Notes under the pieces: model-generated
What the model saw: the letters and a program-made list of their open reading frames with translations, nothing else
Database searches by the model: none
Told to the model about the DNA's origin: nothing
Source: Planctomycetaceae bacterium
GTDB taxonomy: Bacteria > Planctomycetota > Planctomycetia > Pirellulales > Pirellulaceae
Assembly: GCA_007695205.1 (NCBI GenBank)
Contig: REEF01000394.1
Span: forward strand, 1-14,707
Length of the DNA stretch: 14,707 bases
Direction: 5' to 3'
Made by a program: the position numbers and the translations under genes
In this document: piece by piece, positions 6,802 to 14,684 of the stretch
Numbering within the stretch: position 1 is the stretch's first letter
How the letters are laid out: the number at the start of each line of letters is the position of its first letter

Positions 6802-7758
6802 TCACGCCGGCAGATCCGCGACCAACTGTTCGACGAAAGCCCGCGCTTTCTTGGCTTCGGCCAGCAGGCTGGCTAAGGTACCATCGCCTGGCGCCAAGCA
6901 CTCGATGACCAAATAACCTTGGGTGAATCCGCCTTGCCGGAGCCGCTGCAGGACCTTCGCAAAATCGACTCGCCCCGTCCCCGGCGTCAAGGCCACGTTG
7001 CGCGTCGGGGTGCCGTCCCGATCGACCATGTCAAAGTCCTTGATGCACATGCCGACTTTGACCAAACCGTCGACCGTGGCGGCATCGTCCACAGGATCCA
7101 ACTCGCCATGGGAGTAGAAGAAAATGTTCCCCGGATCGTACCACAAACTGAAATTATCGTGCCCCACAAACTCGATGCACTTCCGGCAATCGGGTCCGGT
7201 TGCATTGGTCCCGCCATGCGGCTTGACCGAGATGGACAGTTGCTGGTCGGCCGCGTAATCGCACGTGGCAGCGATCGCCTGGTAATAAGGTTCGTACAGC
7301 TCCTCGCGGCTGATCCCGCCCATCAACAGGTCCTTCGCACCAGCGGCTGCGCAATTGTCGATCAGCCGCTTCATGCCGTCGATCCCAGCTTGCAGCGACG
7401 TCTGGACAGGGATCCCGCCACCATACACCGAGGGGATCTTGAGCCCCCGTTGTCGCACCTCTTCTCCCACCTCGCTGGCTTGCTCGATCGTGGTATCCGC
7501 CGAGATCACCAGGCGTCCCCAGGGCATCGTGGTGGTCATCAATCCCGCCTGCTTGAACCCGGCTTCGACGATCGCATCCAAAGCGACTCGATAATCGTGC
7601 CGGTCCCAGGGTCGAGTATAAATGCCGACTTGGTAATCCGCAGCGGGCGATTGGCCGGCAGGGGACGAGCTGGCTGACCAGGCTAGGGAAGCGGCCGCTC
7701 CAGCGGCCAACGTCTGCTGCAAGAATTGACGGCGATCCACGGGCATGTGTGCGGGCAT
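6802..7758 (-). CDS. Exported sugar phosphate isomerase/epimerase-like TIM-barrel protein
   Basis: The 318-residue protein belongs to the xylose-isomerase-like TIM-barrel superfamily (AP endonuclease 2 fold). It starts with a twin-arginine signal, DRRQFLQQTL (8-17), followed by an Ala-rich hydrophobic stretch, so it is probably exported folded by Tat. The barrel runs from about residue 42 (YQVGIYTRPW) to 310. Candidate metal ligands are in SVKPHGG (177-183), LWYDPGN (205-211) and VIECLAP (284-290). The stretch TPGTGRVDFAKVLQRL (258-273) is characteristic. The position usually held by His in the (H)IKD motif is Cys238 (MCIKDFD). The substrate is unknown. ATG7758 has GGGAG 9 nt upstream; ATG7746 is an alternative four codons in. 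The upstream neighbour is the SHD1-like gene, 171 bp away, with a strong hairpin in between. Confidence 0.87.
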   Translation of the reverse strand: MPAHMPVDRRQFLQQTLAAGAAASLAWSASSSPAGQSPAADYQVGIYTRPWDRHDYRVALDAIVEAGFKQAGLMTTTMPWGRLVISADTTIEQASEVGEEVRQRGLKIPSVYGGGIPVQTSLQAGIDGMKRLIDNCAAAGAKDLLMGGISREELYEPYYQAIAATCDYAADQQLSISVKPHGGTNATGPDCRKCIEFVGHDNFSLWYDPGNIFFYSHGELDPVDDAATVDGLVKVGMCIKDFDMVDRDGTPTRNVALTPGTGRVDFAKVLQRLRQGGFTQGYLVIECLAPGDGTLASLLAEAKKARAFVEQLVADLPA

Positions 7759-7767
7759 GGTGTCGTA

Positions 7768-7772
7768 CTCCC
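7768..7772 (-). promoter_or_regulatory. Ribosome binding site for the isomerase-like gene
   Basis: Minus-strand GGGAG lies 9 nt before ATG at 7758. The frame stays open upstream to 7908, but that extension would put 50 residues ahead of the Tat signal, so 7758 is preferred. Confidence 0.6.
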
Positions 7773-7862
7773 AATCGTTGAATGCCAAGAACCAAGGCGG
7801 ACACGAAGCCTTCAAATTATCCGGCACCGAGGCCCGACGCAACAGGGCTGGCAAGAACGGCT

Positions 7863-7898
7863 TCGCGGCGGGTACGCGTGAACGCCTACCCGCCGCGA
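7863..7898. other. Strong GC-rich hairpin between the SHD1-like gene and the isomerase-like gene
   Basis: Positions 7863-7874 pair perfectly with 7887-7898 over 12 bp (core CGCGGCGGGTA). Inside, after a C/C mismatch, 7876-7878 pairs with 7883-7885 around a four-base loop. It lies 32 bp past the SHD1-like stop in the direction of transcription. No T-run follows on either strand, so it is not a standard intrinsic terminator. It could mark an RNA 3' end, a processing site or an attenuating structure separating the two genes. Confidence 0.6.
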
Positions 7899-7929
7899 TG
7901 CTTTCCAATCGCTCCCAACTCGAAAAAAT

Positions 7930-9501
7930 CTATGGCAACAGGAAGACCAGTCCCGTGACGGCGCCGGCTTGCCACAAGGCGCCTCGAGGACTGATGGGCA
8001 CCGGTGGCAGCAAGCGCGGTGCACAGCTTCCCGGGCGATAATAGCCCAAGGGATATTGCGACTCGATCGGTGGATTCATTCCCATTTTGTACGGAAGCAC
8101 GGCGACATTCAAGAAGAAGTGGGCTCCGGATAGGACCGGTTCGGTAAACGGACCGGTCGTGTGCCCATAGCGTTCCAGTTGCCGCTCTTCGAAATACAGC
8201 GGCTTATGGTATAAGGCAGACGCCGTCCACGTGAAAGCGACCGGCTCAAAATCCCGCGGCCTGAACCGCTCGTCGCCCAACGAACACTCCGTCGGAACTT
8301 GCCACCAAGCGGCAAGAAAACAGTTTTCGTCTTCACCCAGTTGGCCCAACGGGATCGTTTGTCGGCTGCCATCTTCCTGCCGGACCACGATGCGACGATT
8401 GCGGATATCGACCACGCGTCCATCGGCCAGCACGTTGCCTTGCCGATCTCGCCAAACGCGGCCCGGCATCCGTCGCAATTGGTTCTCAGCGGCCTCCCGC
8501 TCTTCGGCGGCCGTCCTGGCGTCCGGCTTGAACGACGCGGTGATGTCCAAGGAGATATTCTGGATCGGGTTCTGCCGCAGCGCCAATCGAGCGGCCTGGC
8601 ACTTCTCGTCCTCGCGTTCGCAGTCGCGGTCATTGTAGATGCGCCGACGATCATCATCCCCAAACGGACCTGGCCGAAGCGGCGCGGGGGAATCGAGCGA
8701 TGGGGCCGGTGCGGCCAGCGGTGGCGGAGGGTCGTTGGACGCCCCGGTGCTTCGCGGCGTCGTGTCCTGAGCTCGGATCGGTTCGCGTTGGCTCTGCGGT
8801 TGCGACAACATCGGACGGCTCTCATCCTGCAGGTGACGACCAGAATTCCCGGGGCGGGCTTCCGAAGCCTCCGGTGCGGCCGGAAGCTGATCCAAGCTGG
8901 GCAGCGCGAAATCTCCGGTCGTTTCCGCCGTCGAACCCGTCCGTCCTGGTTCCTCGTAAGGCGGCAGTAATTCGTCCAGCATCGGTAACAACGAGGAAGG
9001 GGCGTCGTCGGCCGACGGCAGGTCGGGCAACGGGGGCGGATCGTTGTTTCGTGCCAACCGGTCCCCGAACGGATCCTGGAAAGCATCGTCAAAATCTTGA
9101 TGAGCCACCGTCTGGACAGATGGGGTGGGCGGATTCATGATGCCCTGCCAATTGGCCGGCGTCAGCGGGATCGAGGAATCGTCGACCGGGATCCGCACGT
9201 CCTCCGCCGAAGGACCTCGCCAACGAAGACCGCTGGGATTGGAACCGGAGATCGTCTCAGGTCGACTCTGACCCCATCCCTCGCGGACCAGTCGCAAGGT
9301 GCTGGAAGACGAAGCGGTTGTCGCGCCTCGATCGCTGTCGGGTCGTGAGGGCGACCAGATGGGTCGAGCATCCTCTGCGTCGTGGACGTTCAACGGCGCG
9401 GGCTCGGCCTGCCCCAAACCAAGCGTCGGGATCGAGAGGATCGCCCCACCGATCAGCGCGGGGACCAACCAGTAGGCTCGAAAAACCACCAGGCTGAACA
9501 C
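7930..9501 (-). CDS. Secreted or anchored proline-rich protein with SHD1-like segment and planctomycete-type C-terminus
   Basis: This 523-residue protein has no assignable function. An N-terminal hydrophobic segment (about 10-30) is a signal peptide or anchor. Residues 32-285 are low-complexity and Pro/Asp/Ser-rich, probably disordered. Residues 348-396, from VWRDRQGNVLADGRVV through the IVVRQEDGSRQTIPLGQL stretch, resemble the SHD1 (SLA1 homology 1) fold, which is abundant in Planctomycetes. The C-terminal part has SALYHKPLYFEERQLERYGH (428-447), a hydrophobic stretch, YPLGYYRPGSCAP (483-495) and a final hydrophobic tail. Related C-termini are, from memory, common in planctomycete hypothetical proteins. 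GTG9501 is the best start because it begins just before the hydrophobic segment, 22 bp after the guaB stop. GTG9489 and, overlapping guaB, GTG9558 are alternatives. Closeness to guaB suggests read-through transcription. Confidence 0.75.
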   Translation of the reverse strand: MFSLVVFRAYWLVPALIGGAILSIPTLGLGQAEPAPLNVHDAEDARPIWSPSRPDSDRGATTASSSSTLRLVREGWGQSRPETISGSNPSGLRWRGPSAEDVRIPVDDSSIPLTPANWQGIMNPPTPSVQTVAHQDFDDAFQDPFGDRLARNNDPPPLPDLPSADDAPSSLLPMLDELLPPYEEPGRTGSTAETTGDFALPSLDQLPAAPEASEARPGNSGRHLQDESRPMLSQPQSQREPIRAQDTTPRSTGASNDPPPPLAAPAPSLDSPAPLRPGPFGDDDRRRIYNDRDCEREDEKCQAARLALRQNPIQNISLDITASFKPDARTAAEEREAAENQLRRMPGRVWRDRQGNVLADGRVVDIRNRRIVVRQEDGSRQTIPLGQLGEDENCFLAAWWQVPTECSLGDERFRPRDFEPVAFTWTASALYHKPLYFEERQLERYGHTTGPFTEPVLSGAHFFLNVAVLPYKMGMNPPIESQYPLGYYRPGSCAPRLLPPVPISPRGALWQAGAVTGLVFLLP

Positions 9502-9523
9502 GCCCTTCCGGTTTTTCGACCCG

Positions 9524-11005
9524 TCAGTTGCCGTCGCTGGCCGACGATGATTCGACACTGTAATTCGGTGCTTCCTGCGTGATCGCAATGTCATGGGGAT
9601 GATTCTCCCTAACCGATGCCGGCGAAACCTGGATGAACTGCGAATCCTTCCGCAGTTGTTCAATCGTGCGTGTACCGCAGTACCCCATCCCGGCTCGCAG
9701 ACCACCGACCAGTTGATAAACAAAATCTCCTAACGGACCCTTAAAGGGAACTCGCCCTTCCACGCCTTCCGGGACCAGCTTGCCGACTCCAGCCCCTTCC
9801 GCCTGGCGGTAACGGTCACTGGAGCCCTTCATCATGGCCCCCATCGATCCCATACCGCGGTACGTCTTGAACGTGCGGCCTTGGTACAAAATCGTCTTGC
9901 CCGGACTCTCCGCCAAACCGGCAAACAAGCCGCCGATCATCGCCGCATTCGCCCCGGCCGCAATCGCTTTGGTCAGGTCGCCCGAATAACGGATGCCCCC
10001 GTCGGCAATGACCGGAGTCCCGCTGTCTTCGGCTGCTTTCGCAACTTCGTAAATCGCCGTGATCTGAGGCACCCCCACTCCCGAGACCACGCGAGTCGTA
10101 CAGATCGATCCCGGCCCAATCCCGACCTTGACCGCATCCGCACCCGCTTTGATCAAGTCGCGGCAACCCTGTCCGGTTGCCACATTGCCCGCGACAACGT
10201 CGATGTCCCATCGCCGCTTGATCTCACTGACCGTCTCGATCACATTGGCCGAATGACCGTGCGCGCTGTCGACGATAAGTACATCCACGTCTTTTTCGAT
10301 AAGGCTTTGGGCTCGATCATAATCCAAGACACCCACAGCCGCCCCCACGCGCAACCGTCCCTGACGATCCTTGCTAGCTTGGGGGAAACTTTTCATCATG
10401 TCGATGTCTTTGATGGTGATGAGTCCTGTCAGTGCATATTCTTCGTCAACCAGCAGAAGTTTCTCCACTTTTTTAGCCGTTAAAATTTTCTCAGCCTCCT
10501 CAAGCGTTACTTCCCCCCTAGCCGTCACAAGGTTTTCTTTCGTCATAACCTGCGAAACCGGAATATTCGTCCGTTCCAGAAAACGCAGGTCGCGGCGGGT
10601 CAGGATGCCTGCTAGCACTCTGTTAGGGTGGATGATTGGTATCCCAGAGACGTTATGCAAATCCATCATATGGCGTGCATATGAAACATCTACCTCGGGG
10701 GATAACGTCACGGGATCGAAAATGATCCCGTTGGCACTGCGTTTGACTTTGTGCACCTCCTCCGTCTGCGCCTCGATCGACATGTTCTTATGGATGCAGC
10801 CCAGTCCCCCTACTTTTGCCAATGCTATCGCCAGTTCGCTCTCGGTCACCGTGTCCATCGGTGAACTGAGCAGCGGAATGTTCAACGGGATGCGTTGGGT
10901 CAACCGAGTCCGCACGTCGACATCGGACGGCATGACATCGCTGTAACCCGGCAGGAGCAGGACATCATCAAACGTGATCGCAATCGAACCGAATTTATTA
11001 TCCAT
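9524..11005 (-). CDS. guaB: Inosine-5'-monophosphate dehydrogenase
   Basis: The 493-residue enzyme oxidises IMP to XMP with NAD+, the committed step of guanine nucleotide synthesis in the cytosol. The N-terminal FDDVLLLPGYSDV (12-24) and LSSPMDTVTE (46-55) start the TIM barrel. A CBS domain pair, the usual site of nucleotide control, occupies about 92-209. VDSAHGHS (245-252), GIGPGSICTTR (295-305) with catalytic Cys302, the IADGGIRYSGD strand (333-343), GRTFKTYRGMGSMGAM (376-391) and the flap SDRYRQ (396-401) are all intact. Length is normal. A sigma70-like promoter lies 56 bp upstream. Codons for the CBS part are AT-richer (about 47-52% GC by count) than the catalytic part (up to about 65%), with AAA, TTA and GCA codons. 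The next gene follows after 22 bp. Confidence 0.98.
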   Translation of the reverse strand: MDNKFGSIAITFDDVLLLPGYSDVMPSDVDVRTRLTQRIPLNIPLLSSPMDTVTESELAIALAKVGGLGCIHKNMSIEAQTEEVHKVKRSANGIIFDPVTLSPEVDVSYARHMMDLHNVSGIPIIHPNRVLAGILTRRDLRFLERTNIPVSQVMTKENLVTARGEVTLEEAEKILTAKKVEKLLLVDEEYALTGLITIKDIDMMKSFPQASKDRQGRLRVGAAVGVLDYDRAQSLIEKDVDVLIVDSAHGHSANVIETVSEIKRRWDIDVVAGNVATGQGCRDLIKAGADAVKVGIGPGSICTTRVVSGVGVPQITAIYEVAKAAEDSGTPVIADGGIRYSGDLTKAIAAGANAAMIGGLFAGLAESPGKTILYQGRTFKTYRGMGSMGAMMKGSSDRYRQAEGAGVGKLVPEGVEGRVPFKGPLGDFVYQLVGGLRAGMGYCGTRTIEQLRKDSQFIQVSPASVRENHPHDIAITQEAPNYSVESSSASDGN

Positions 11006-11060
11006 AGAACGTCAGGATTCCTGGGAAGCGGAAAGAAGCGTGAAATACGGCGAGCCCATC

Positions 11061-11089
11061 ATTATGCCGTCGCAGCACGAGGATGACAA
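11061..11089 (-). promoter_or_regulatory. Sigma70-like promoter of guaB
   Basis: On the minus strand TTGTCA (plus-strand 11084-11089) and CATAAT (11061-11066) are separated by exactly 17 bp. Each matches the -35/-10 consensus at five of six positions. Transcription would start near 11054, giving a 5' leader of about 50 nt before the guaB ATG. This places the promoter inside the kinase-guaB gap and suggests guaB is not dependent on the kinase transcript. Confidence 0.6.
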
Positions 11090-11180
11090 CGGATGGCATC
11101 ATCACACGGTGTTATCGCTGTTGGCGTTGTTGTTTCTGGACAAATTCAAAATGCTGCGGTGCTAGAAGCAATGAAAAGAC

Positions 11181-11210
11181 CGCTGATCGACGCTCATTGA
11201 CGCTGATGAA
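11181..11210. repeat. Three tandem 10-bp units, consensus CGCTSATYGA
   Basis: Three consecutive 10-mers read CGCTGATCGA, CGCTCATTGA and CGCTGATGAA. On the minus strand this reads as an ATCAGCGTCA-type repeat. It lies in the intergenic region about 90 bp upstream of the guaB -35 element. Similar ATCAGCG-type intergenic repeats occur in other bacterial genomes from memory; the role is unknown. Confidence 0.6.
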
Positions 11211-11341
11211 ATCCGTCTGGGCAAAATTCATACCCAGGAATCTTCGTGGAATTTGCGGCGGAGGGCTTGCAGGCTACGTTTGAGCAGTCCGGCGACGGCG
11301 ACGGACATTCCGTTTTTGGGCCAGCAGTCTCCGCAGGGCAT

Positions 11342-14300
11342 TCACTCTTTTCCCAACAACGCGGCTACTTCCCGTTCCAGCCGCTGGACGTCTTGGTTGC
11401 CCGGCATGGTTTCCACTCGCCACGGGGCGGCGCGGCGATAGGCGTCGCGAGCGCCGAGATGGTCGCCGGTATGCCAGCGGACGATGGCCAGGAAGTACCA
11501 ATCGCGGCCGTCGTCTTCGCTGCGCATTCGGATCGCCCGTTCCAGTGCCTCGGCTGCCGGTTGCCAACGTTCTGTCCGGCACAGCGCGGCGCCCAGGCAG
11601 TTCCAATAGACGGGATTCTCGGGGGCGTCGGCCGTCAGGCTCTTTGCCAGGATCACTGATTTGTCGGCATCTCGCAGCCCCTCGGCGGGAGTGTTGGCCA
11701 GGAACCAAGCCAGAGCATAGCGGTGCTCAGCCGCCGCGTCTGAACCGGCTGCCAGTTCGCTCCAGAGTTGCCGAGCAGTGGTCCAGTGCAGCAGGGCTTC
11801 CTCCGGTTTGCCCAGGGCCTCCAGCAGATTTCCATAATACTGATGGACGAATGCCAGGCGGTGGCGGGTGAGCGGGAGAAGCTCGGAGGTCGAAACGAGC
11901 ATCTCGTTCAGCGCCTCGATCGCCGTCCGGAACTGCTGCTCGGCCTGCGGCAGTTCGCCCAGCAGATGCAGCGTCTGGGCCAAGTGGCTGCGGCAGACAG
12001 CCACCGACTCGCGGACTTGCAGAGCGACCTCGGAACCGCTTTCCGCGGCGGCTGCCAACAGCTGCTGGTACAGCTCCAAGGCTTCGCTCAGGCACCGCTC
12101 CGATTCCTCGGCCTTGCCGCGATCGCGCAGAATCCCGCCTTGCAGATCGCGGCCGTACGCCAATCGCTCGACGAGGTACCATGAGTTGGGACTCATTTCC
12201 AGGAGATCCAGCAAGGATTTCTCTGCTACCGCCAACTTCTGCTCGGCCAACGTCAATTGGCCCAACCGGTGCCGGAGCCCCGCCAAGTCGAGCAGGGTAA
12301 GTGCCCGATTCGCAGCAAAGTTGGGAGCCCCCGGCAGGATATCGGCGAGCGTGTCGTAGTCGGCCGCCGCGCGCTGATAGGCGTCGCCTTCCTCGCTCCA
12401 ACGCCCGAACTGGCGCAGATTTCGAGCCAACTCGAGCTGCGTTCCTGCCCGCGTCTCCCAATACTGCACTTTGCCGGGGTCGCGTTCCACCAGTTGTCCT
12501 GCATCGGCGGCCGCTTCGCTCAACGATTGGAGGCCTTGAGTAAACTGCCCGCGTTGGGTCAGGACACGGCCCAATACCGACTTGGCCTCGACGGTTGTCA
12601 CGAGCGGGCCGGTCGAATCAGGCTTTTGCTTCACCAGTTGGGTCGCGATGTCGATCGCCTGCAGCAGGTCTCGCTCGGCATGGTCCAGGCTCGCTAGGTC
12701 CGCCAGCAGTTCCCCTCGGTTCAGCAGCGCGGTGGCCAGCGAACCGCGGGCGCGCACATCGTCGGGAACCCGCTCCAGCAACCGTTCCAACTGCTCGATC
12801 GCCGCGTCGTATTTCCGCCGTGCAACCCCGTAATCATGCGTTTCCAGGGCCACGAGCCCCAGGTTGATTCGGCAGTCGGCCAAGTCGACTTGACATTCCG
12901 GATCGTTGGGCTGACGCTCGGCAGCCGCGGTGAATACCAGCTGAGCTGTCTCATACGCCCGCTTGGCGCCGGACACATCTTTCAGGGACAGACGCAGATG
13001 CCCCAGTCGGACGTAGGCACGACCCCGCTCCAGTTCCAGATCGTGGTCGTCGCTGTGCGTGCGTACGAAATCCTCGTAGTCGTCAGCCGCCTGTTCTAGC
13101 AATCGCAGTCTCGTTTTCTGCAGGGCTGGATAGTAGCCCAGTTCATGACCGGCGCCGGTCATCCAACGATCAACCGCCTCGCGGGCCTGCCGGAACCGTT
13201 GCACAGCTTCGGCCTTGCTCTCGACGGCCGCTTCGCGAGCGGCTTTCTCATTTCGCCAGGCATTCGTGACCACCAGCATGGCCGCCGACGAGATCAGCGC
13301 GACAGACACCAGGATGGCCGCCGCCGCTTGGACCCCCGTGCGGTGCCGCCGCATCCAGCGGGCCAGCCGCTCGCTGCGCGTTTCTTGATAGGCCGAAACC
13401 GGTTCGTCGGCGATCCAACGCTCGAGATCCGCGATCAGACCCTTTGCGGTCGGATAGCGGTCCGTGGGGGACAGGGCCATCGCCTTCAGACAGATCGCCT
13501 CCAAGGCCACCGGGCACGACGCCCGGACCTGTCGAGGCTGCGGGAACTCGCCCCGTTCGACTTTAGCCAGGATGCTCTTGAGTGTCTTACCGGCAAAAGG
13601 AACCTGCCCTGTCAGCACGTAGTACAGCGTGGCGCCCAGTCCGTACACGTCGCTGGCCGGCCCGATCTGATCCGGATCGCCCGCCGCTTGTTCCGGGCTC
13701 ATAAACGCCGGGGTTCCGATCGTGCTGCCTTGTGCGGTCGCCGAGCTGCCGCTGCCGGTGCCGCGCGGGTGCAGTGATTGTTCCGCCAAGTCCCTGAAGG
13801 CATCGGTGCGTCCGACGACTTTGGCCAATCCCCAATCGACCACCAGAGTTTCGCCGAATTTTCCCAACATCACGTTGGCCGGCTTCAAATCCCGGTGGAT
13901 CACGCCGCGGCTGTGCGCGTACTGGACCGCGTGGCAGACGTCGATGAACCGACGCAGCAACTGATGCAGTTCCACAATCGGCCAGGACGAGTTTGGCGAT
14001 TGCGAAAACTGCTGGTGAAAAGTGTCAACCGCAGCCCGGAGCGTCTGGCCGTAGATCAATCGCATTGCGTAATACGGTCTGCCATCGGGATGGCTGCCCA
14101 AGCTGTACACCGGGACAATCCCCGGATGCTCCAAGCCGCCCGTGATCTCCGCCTCCAAGACAAACCGCTGCTGGCACACGGCGTCGTCGGCAAAGTTCGG
14201 TTTGATTTCCTTGACGGCCACCTTCCGTCCCAGCTCATCGTCTTCCGCCACCAGGACGCGCCCCAGCCCGCCCTGCGCCAGGAACTTCAGAATCCGATAT

Positions 14301-14629
14301 CGGCCGCCGACCGAATTCGTCGTTTCGGTAGTTGAGGGCGGCGGACCACCCTCCCGCACATCCCGGTCCAACTTCGATAGTGCCATCGTGGATAAGAGTT
14401 CACGGGCTGGTTGCTCCGGGACAACACTCAGAGTTGCGGAGTGCGGGTCTGTCCCGAGTGCATCCACATCCGCAAAGAATCGGCGAAGTCGCTCAGCGAA
14501 CTCAGGATATCGGGCAACAAAACCGTCTCGATCAGCACCCTGTCCAAGATCCGCCTGCTGCATGTACTCGGCCAAGATGGCATCGAATTCGTCTTCCCGA
14601 GGATCAGCGTCTTCGTTGTCCCATGACAT
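11342..14629 (-). CDS. Membrane Ser/Thr protein kinase with TPR-like C-terminal half
   Basis: The 1095-residue protein is a PknB-type kinase. An N-terminal acidic helical segment (about 10-57, with FVARYPEFAERLRRFF) is typical of planctomycete kinases. The catalytic domain (about 111-405) has the G-loop LAQGGLGRV (117-125), VAVK with Lys140, LEAEI for the C-helix Glu (around 159-161), HRDLKPAN (245-252), DWGLAK (265-270) in place of DFG, and GTPAFMSPEQA (305-315). All catalytic residues are present, so it should be active. One membrane helix (about 433-455) separates it from a roughly 630-residue exported region rich in paired helices with TPR-like spacing, probably a ligand- or protein-binding sensor. 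The start has AGGGGGA 8 nt upstream (14638-14644). It is transcribed toward guaB but separated by 336 bp. Targets are unknown. Confidence 0.95.
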   Translation of the reverse strand: MSWDNEDADPREDEFDAILAEYMQQADLGQGADRDGFVARYPEFAERLRRFFADVDALGTDPHSATLSVVPEQPARELLSTMALSKLDRDVREGGPPPSTTETTNSVGGRYRILKFLAQGGLGRVLVAEDDELGRKVAVKEIKPNFADDAVCQQRFVLEAEITGGLEHPGIVPVYSLGSHPDGRPYYAMRLIYGQTLRAAVDTFHQQFSQSPNSSWPIVELHQLLRRFIDVCHAVQYAHSRGVIHRDLKPANVMLGKFGETLVVDWGLAKVVGRTDAFRDLAEQSLHPRGTGSGSSATAQGSTIGTPAFMSPEQAAGDPDQIGPASDVYGLGATLYYVLTGQVPFAGKTLKSILAKVERGEFPQPRQVRASCPVALEAICLKAMALSPTDRYPTAKGLIADLERWIADEPVSAYQETRSERLARWMRRHRTGVQAAAAILVSVALISSAAMLVVTNAWRNEKAAREAAVESKAEAVQRFRQAREAVDRWMTGAGHELGYYPALQKTRLRLLEQAADDYEDFVRTHSDDHDLELERGRAYVRLGHLRLSLKDVSGAKRAYETAQLVFTAAAERQPNDPECQVDLADCRINLGLVALETHDYGVARRKYDAAIEQLERLLERVPDDVRARGSLATALLNRGELLADLASLDHAERDLLQAIDIATQLVKQKPDSTGPLVTTVEAKSVLGRVLTQRGQFTQGLQSLSEAAADAGQLVERDPGKVQYWETRAGTQLELARNLRQFGRWSEEGDAYQRAAADYDTLADILPGAPNFAANRALTLLDLAGLRHRLGQLTLAEQKLAVAEKSLLDLLEMSPNSWYLVERLAYGRDLQGGILRDRGKAEESERCLSEALELYQQLLAAAAESGSEVALQVRESVAVCRSHLAQTLHLLGELPQAEQQFRTAIEALNEMLVSTSELLPLTRHRLAFVHQYYGNLLEALGKPEEALLHWTTARQLWSELAAGSDAAAEHRYALAWFLANTPAEGLRDADKSVILAKSLTADAPENPVYWNCLGAALCRTERWQPAAEALERAIRMRSEDDGRDWYFLAIVRWHTGDHLGARDAYRRAAPWRVETMPGNQDVQRLEREVAALLGKE

Positions 14630-14654
14630 TTCTGAAATCCCCCTGGTCAGCAGT

Positions 14655-14684
14655 TTTGCACCCCTAGGTCTAATTGACTATAAT
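14655..14684 (+). promoter_or_regulatory. Possible divergent promoter reading out of the window
   Basis: A perfect TATAAT lies at 14679-14684 on the plus strand. Upstream, TTTGCA (14655-14660) matches the -35 consensus at four of six positions with an 18-bp spacer. It would drive a gene beginning beyond the window, divergent from the kinase gene. The -35 match is modest. Confidence 0.35.

Larger units (their letters stand above)
11006..11341. other. 336-bp intergenic region between the kinase gene and guaB
   Basis: It holds the guaB promoter (11061-11089), three 10-bp tandem repeats (11181-11210) and a 26-codon open frame on the minus strand (11228-11308) of doubtful reality. No intrinsic terminator for the kinase transcript is seen: a 5-bp inverted repeat at 11287-11306 has no T-run on the correct side. 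Confidence 0.6.

Noticed and set aside
7746..7746. ATG7746 as the start of the isomerase-like gene
   Set aside because: It would begin just before the Tat signal and cannot be excluded, but the spacing of GGGAG (7768-7772) fits ATG7758 better.
11287..11306. Inverted repeat GTCCG/CGGAC after the kinase gene as a terminator
   Set aside because: The stem is five base pairs with a ten-base loop, and no T-run follows on the minus strand.
11727..12461. 244-codon frame within the kinase TPR region
   Set aside because: It is on the same strand in another frame, Arg/Gly/Ala-rich, inside a well-supported gene.
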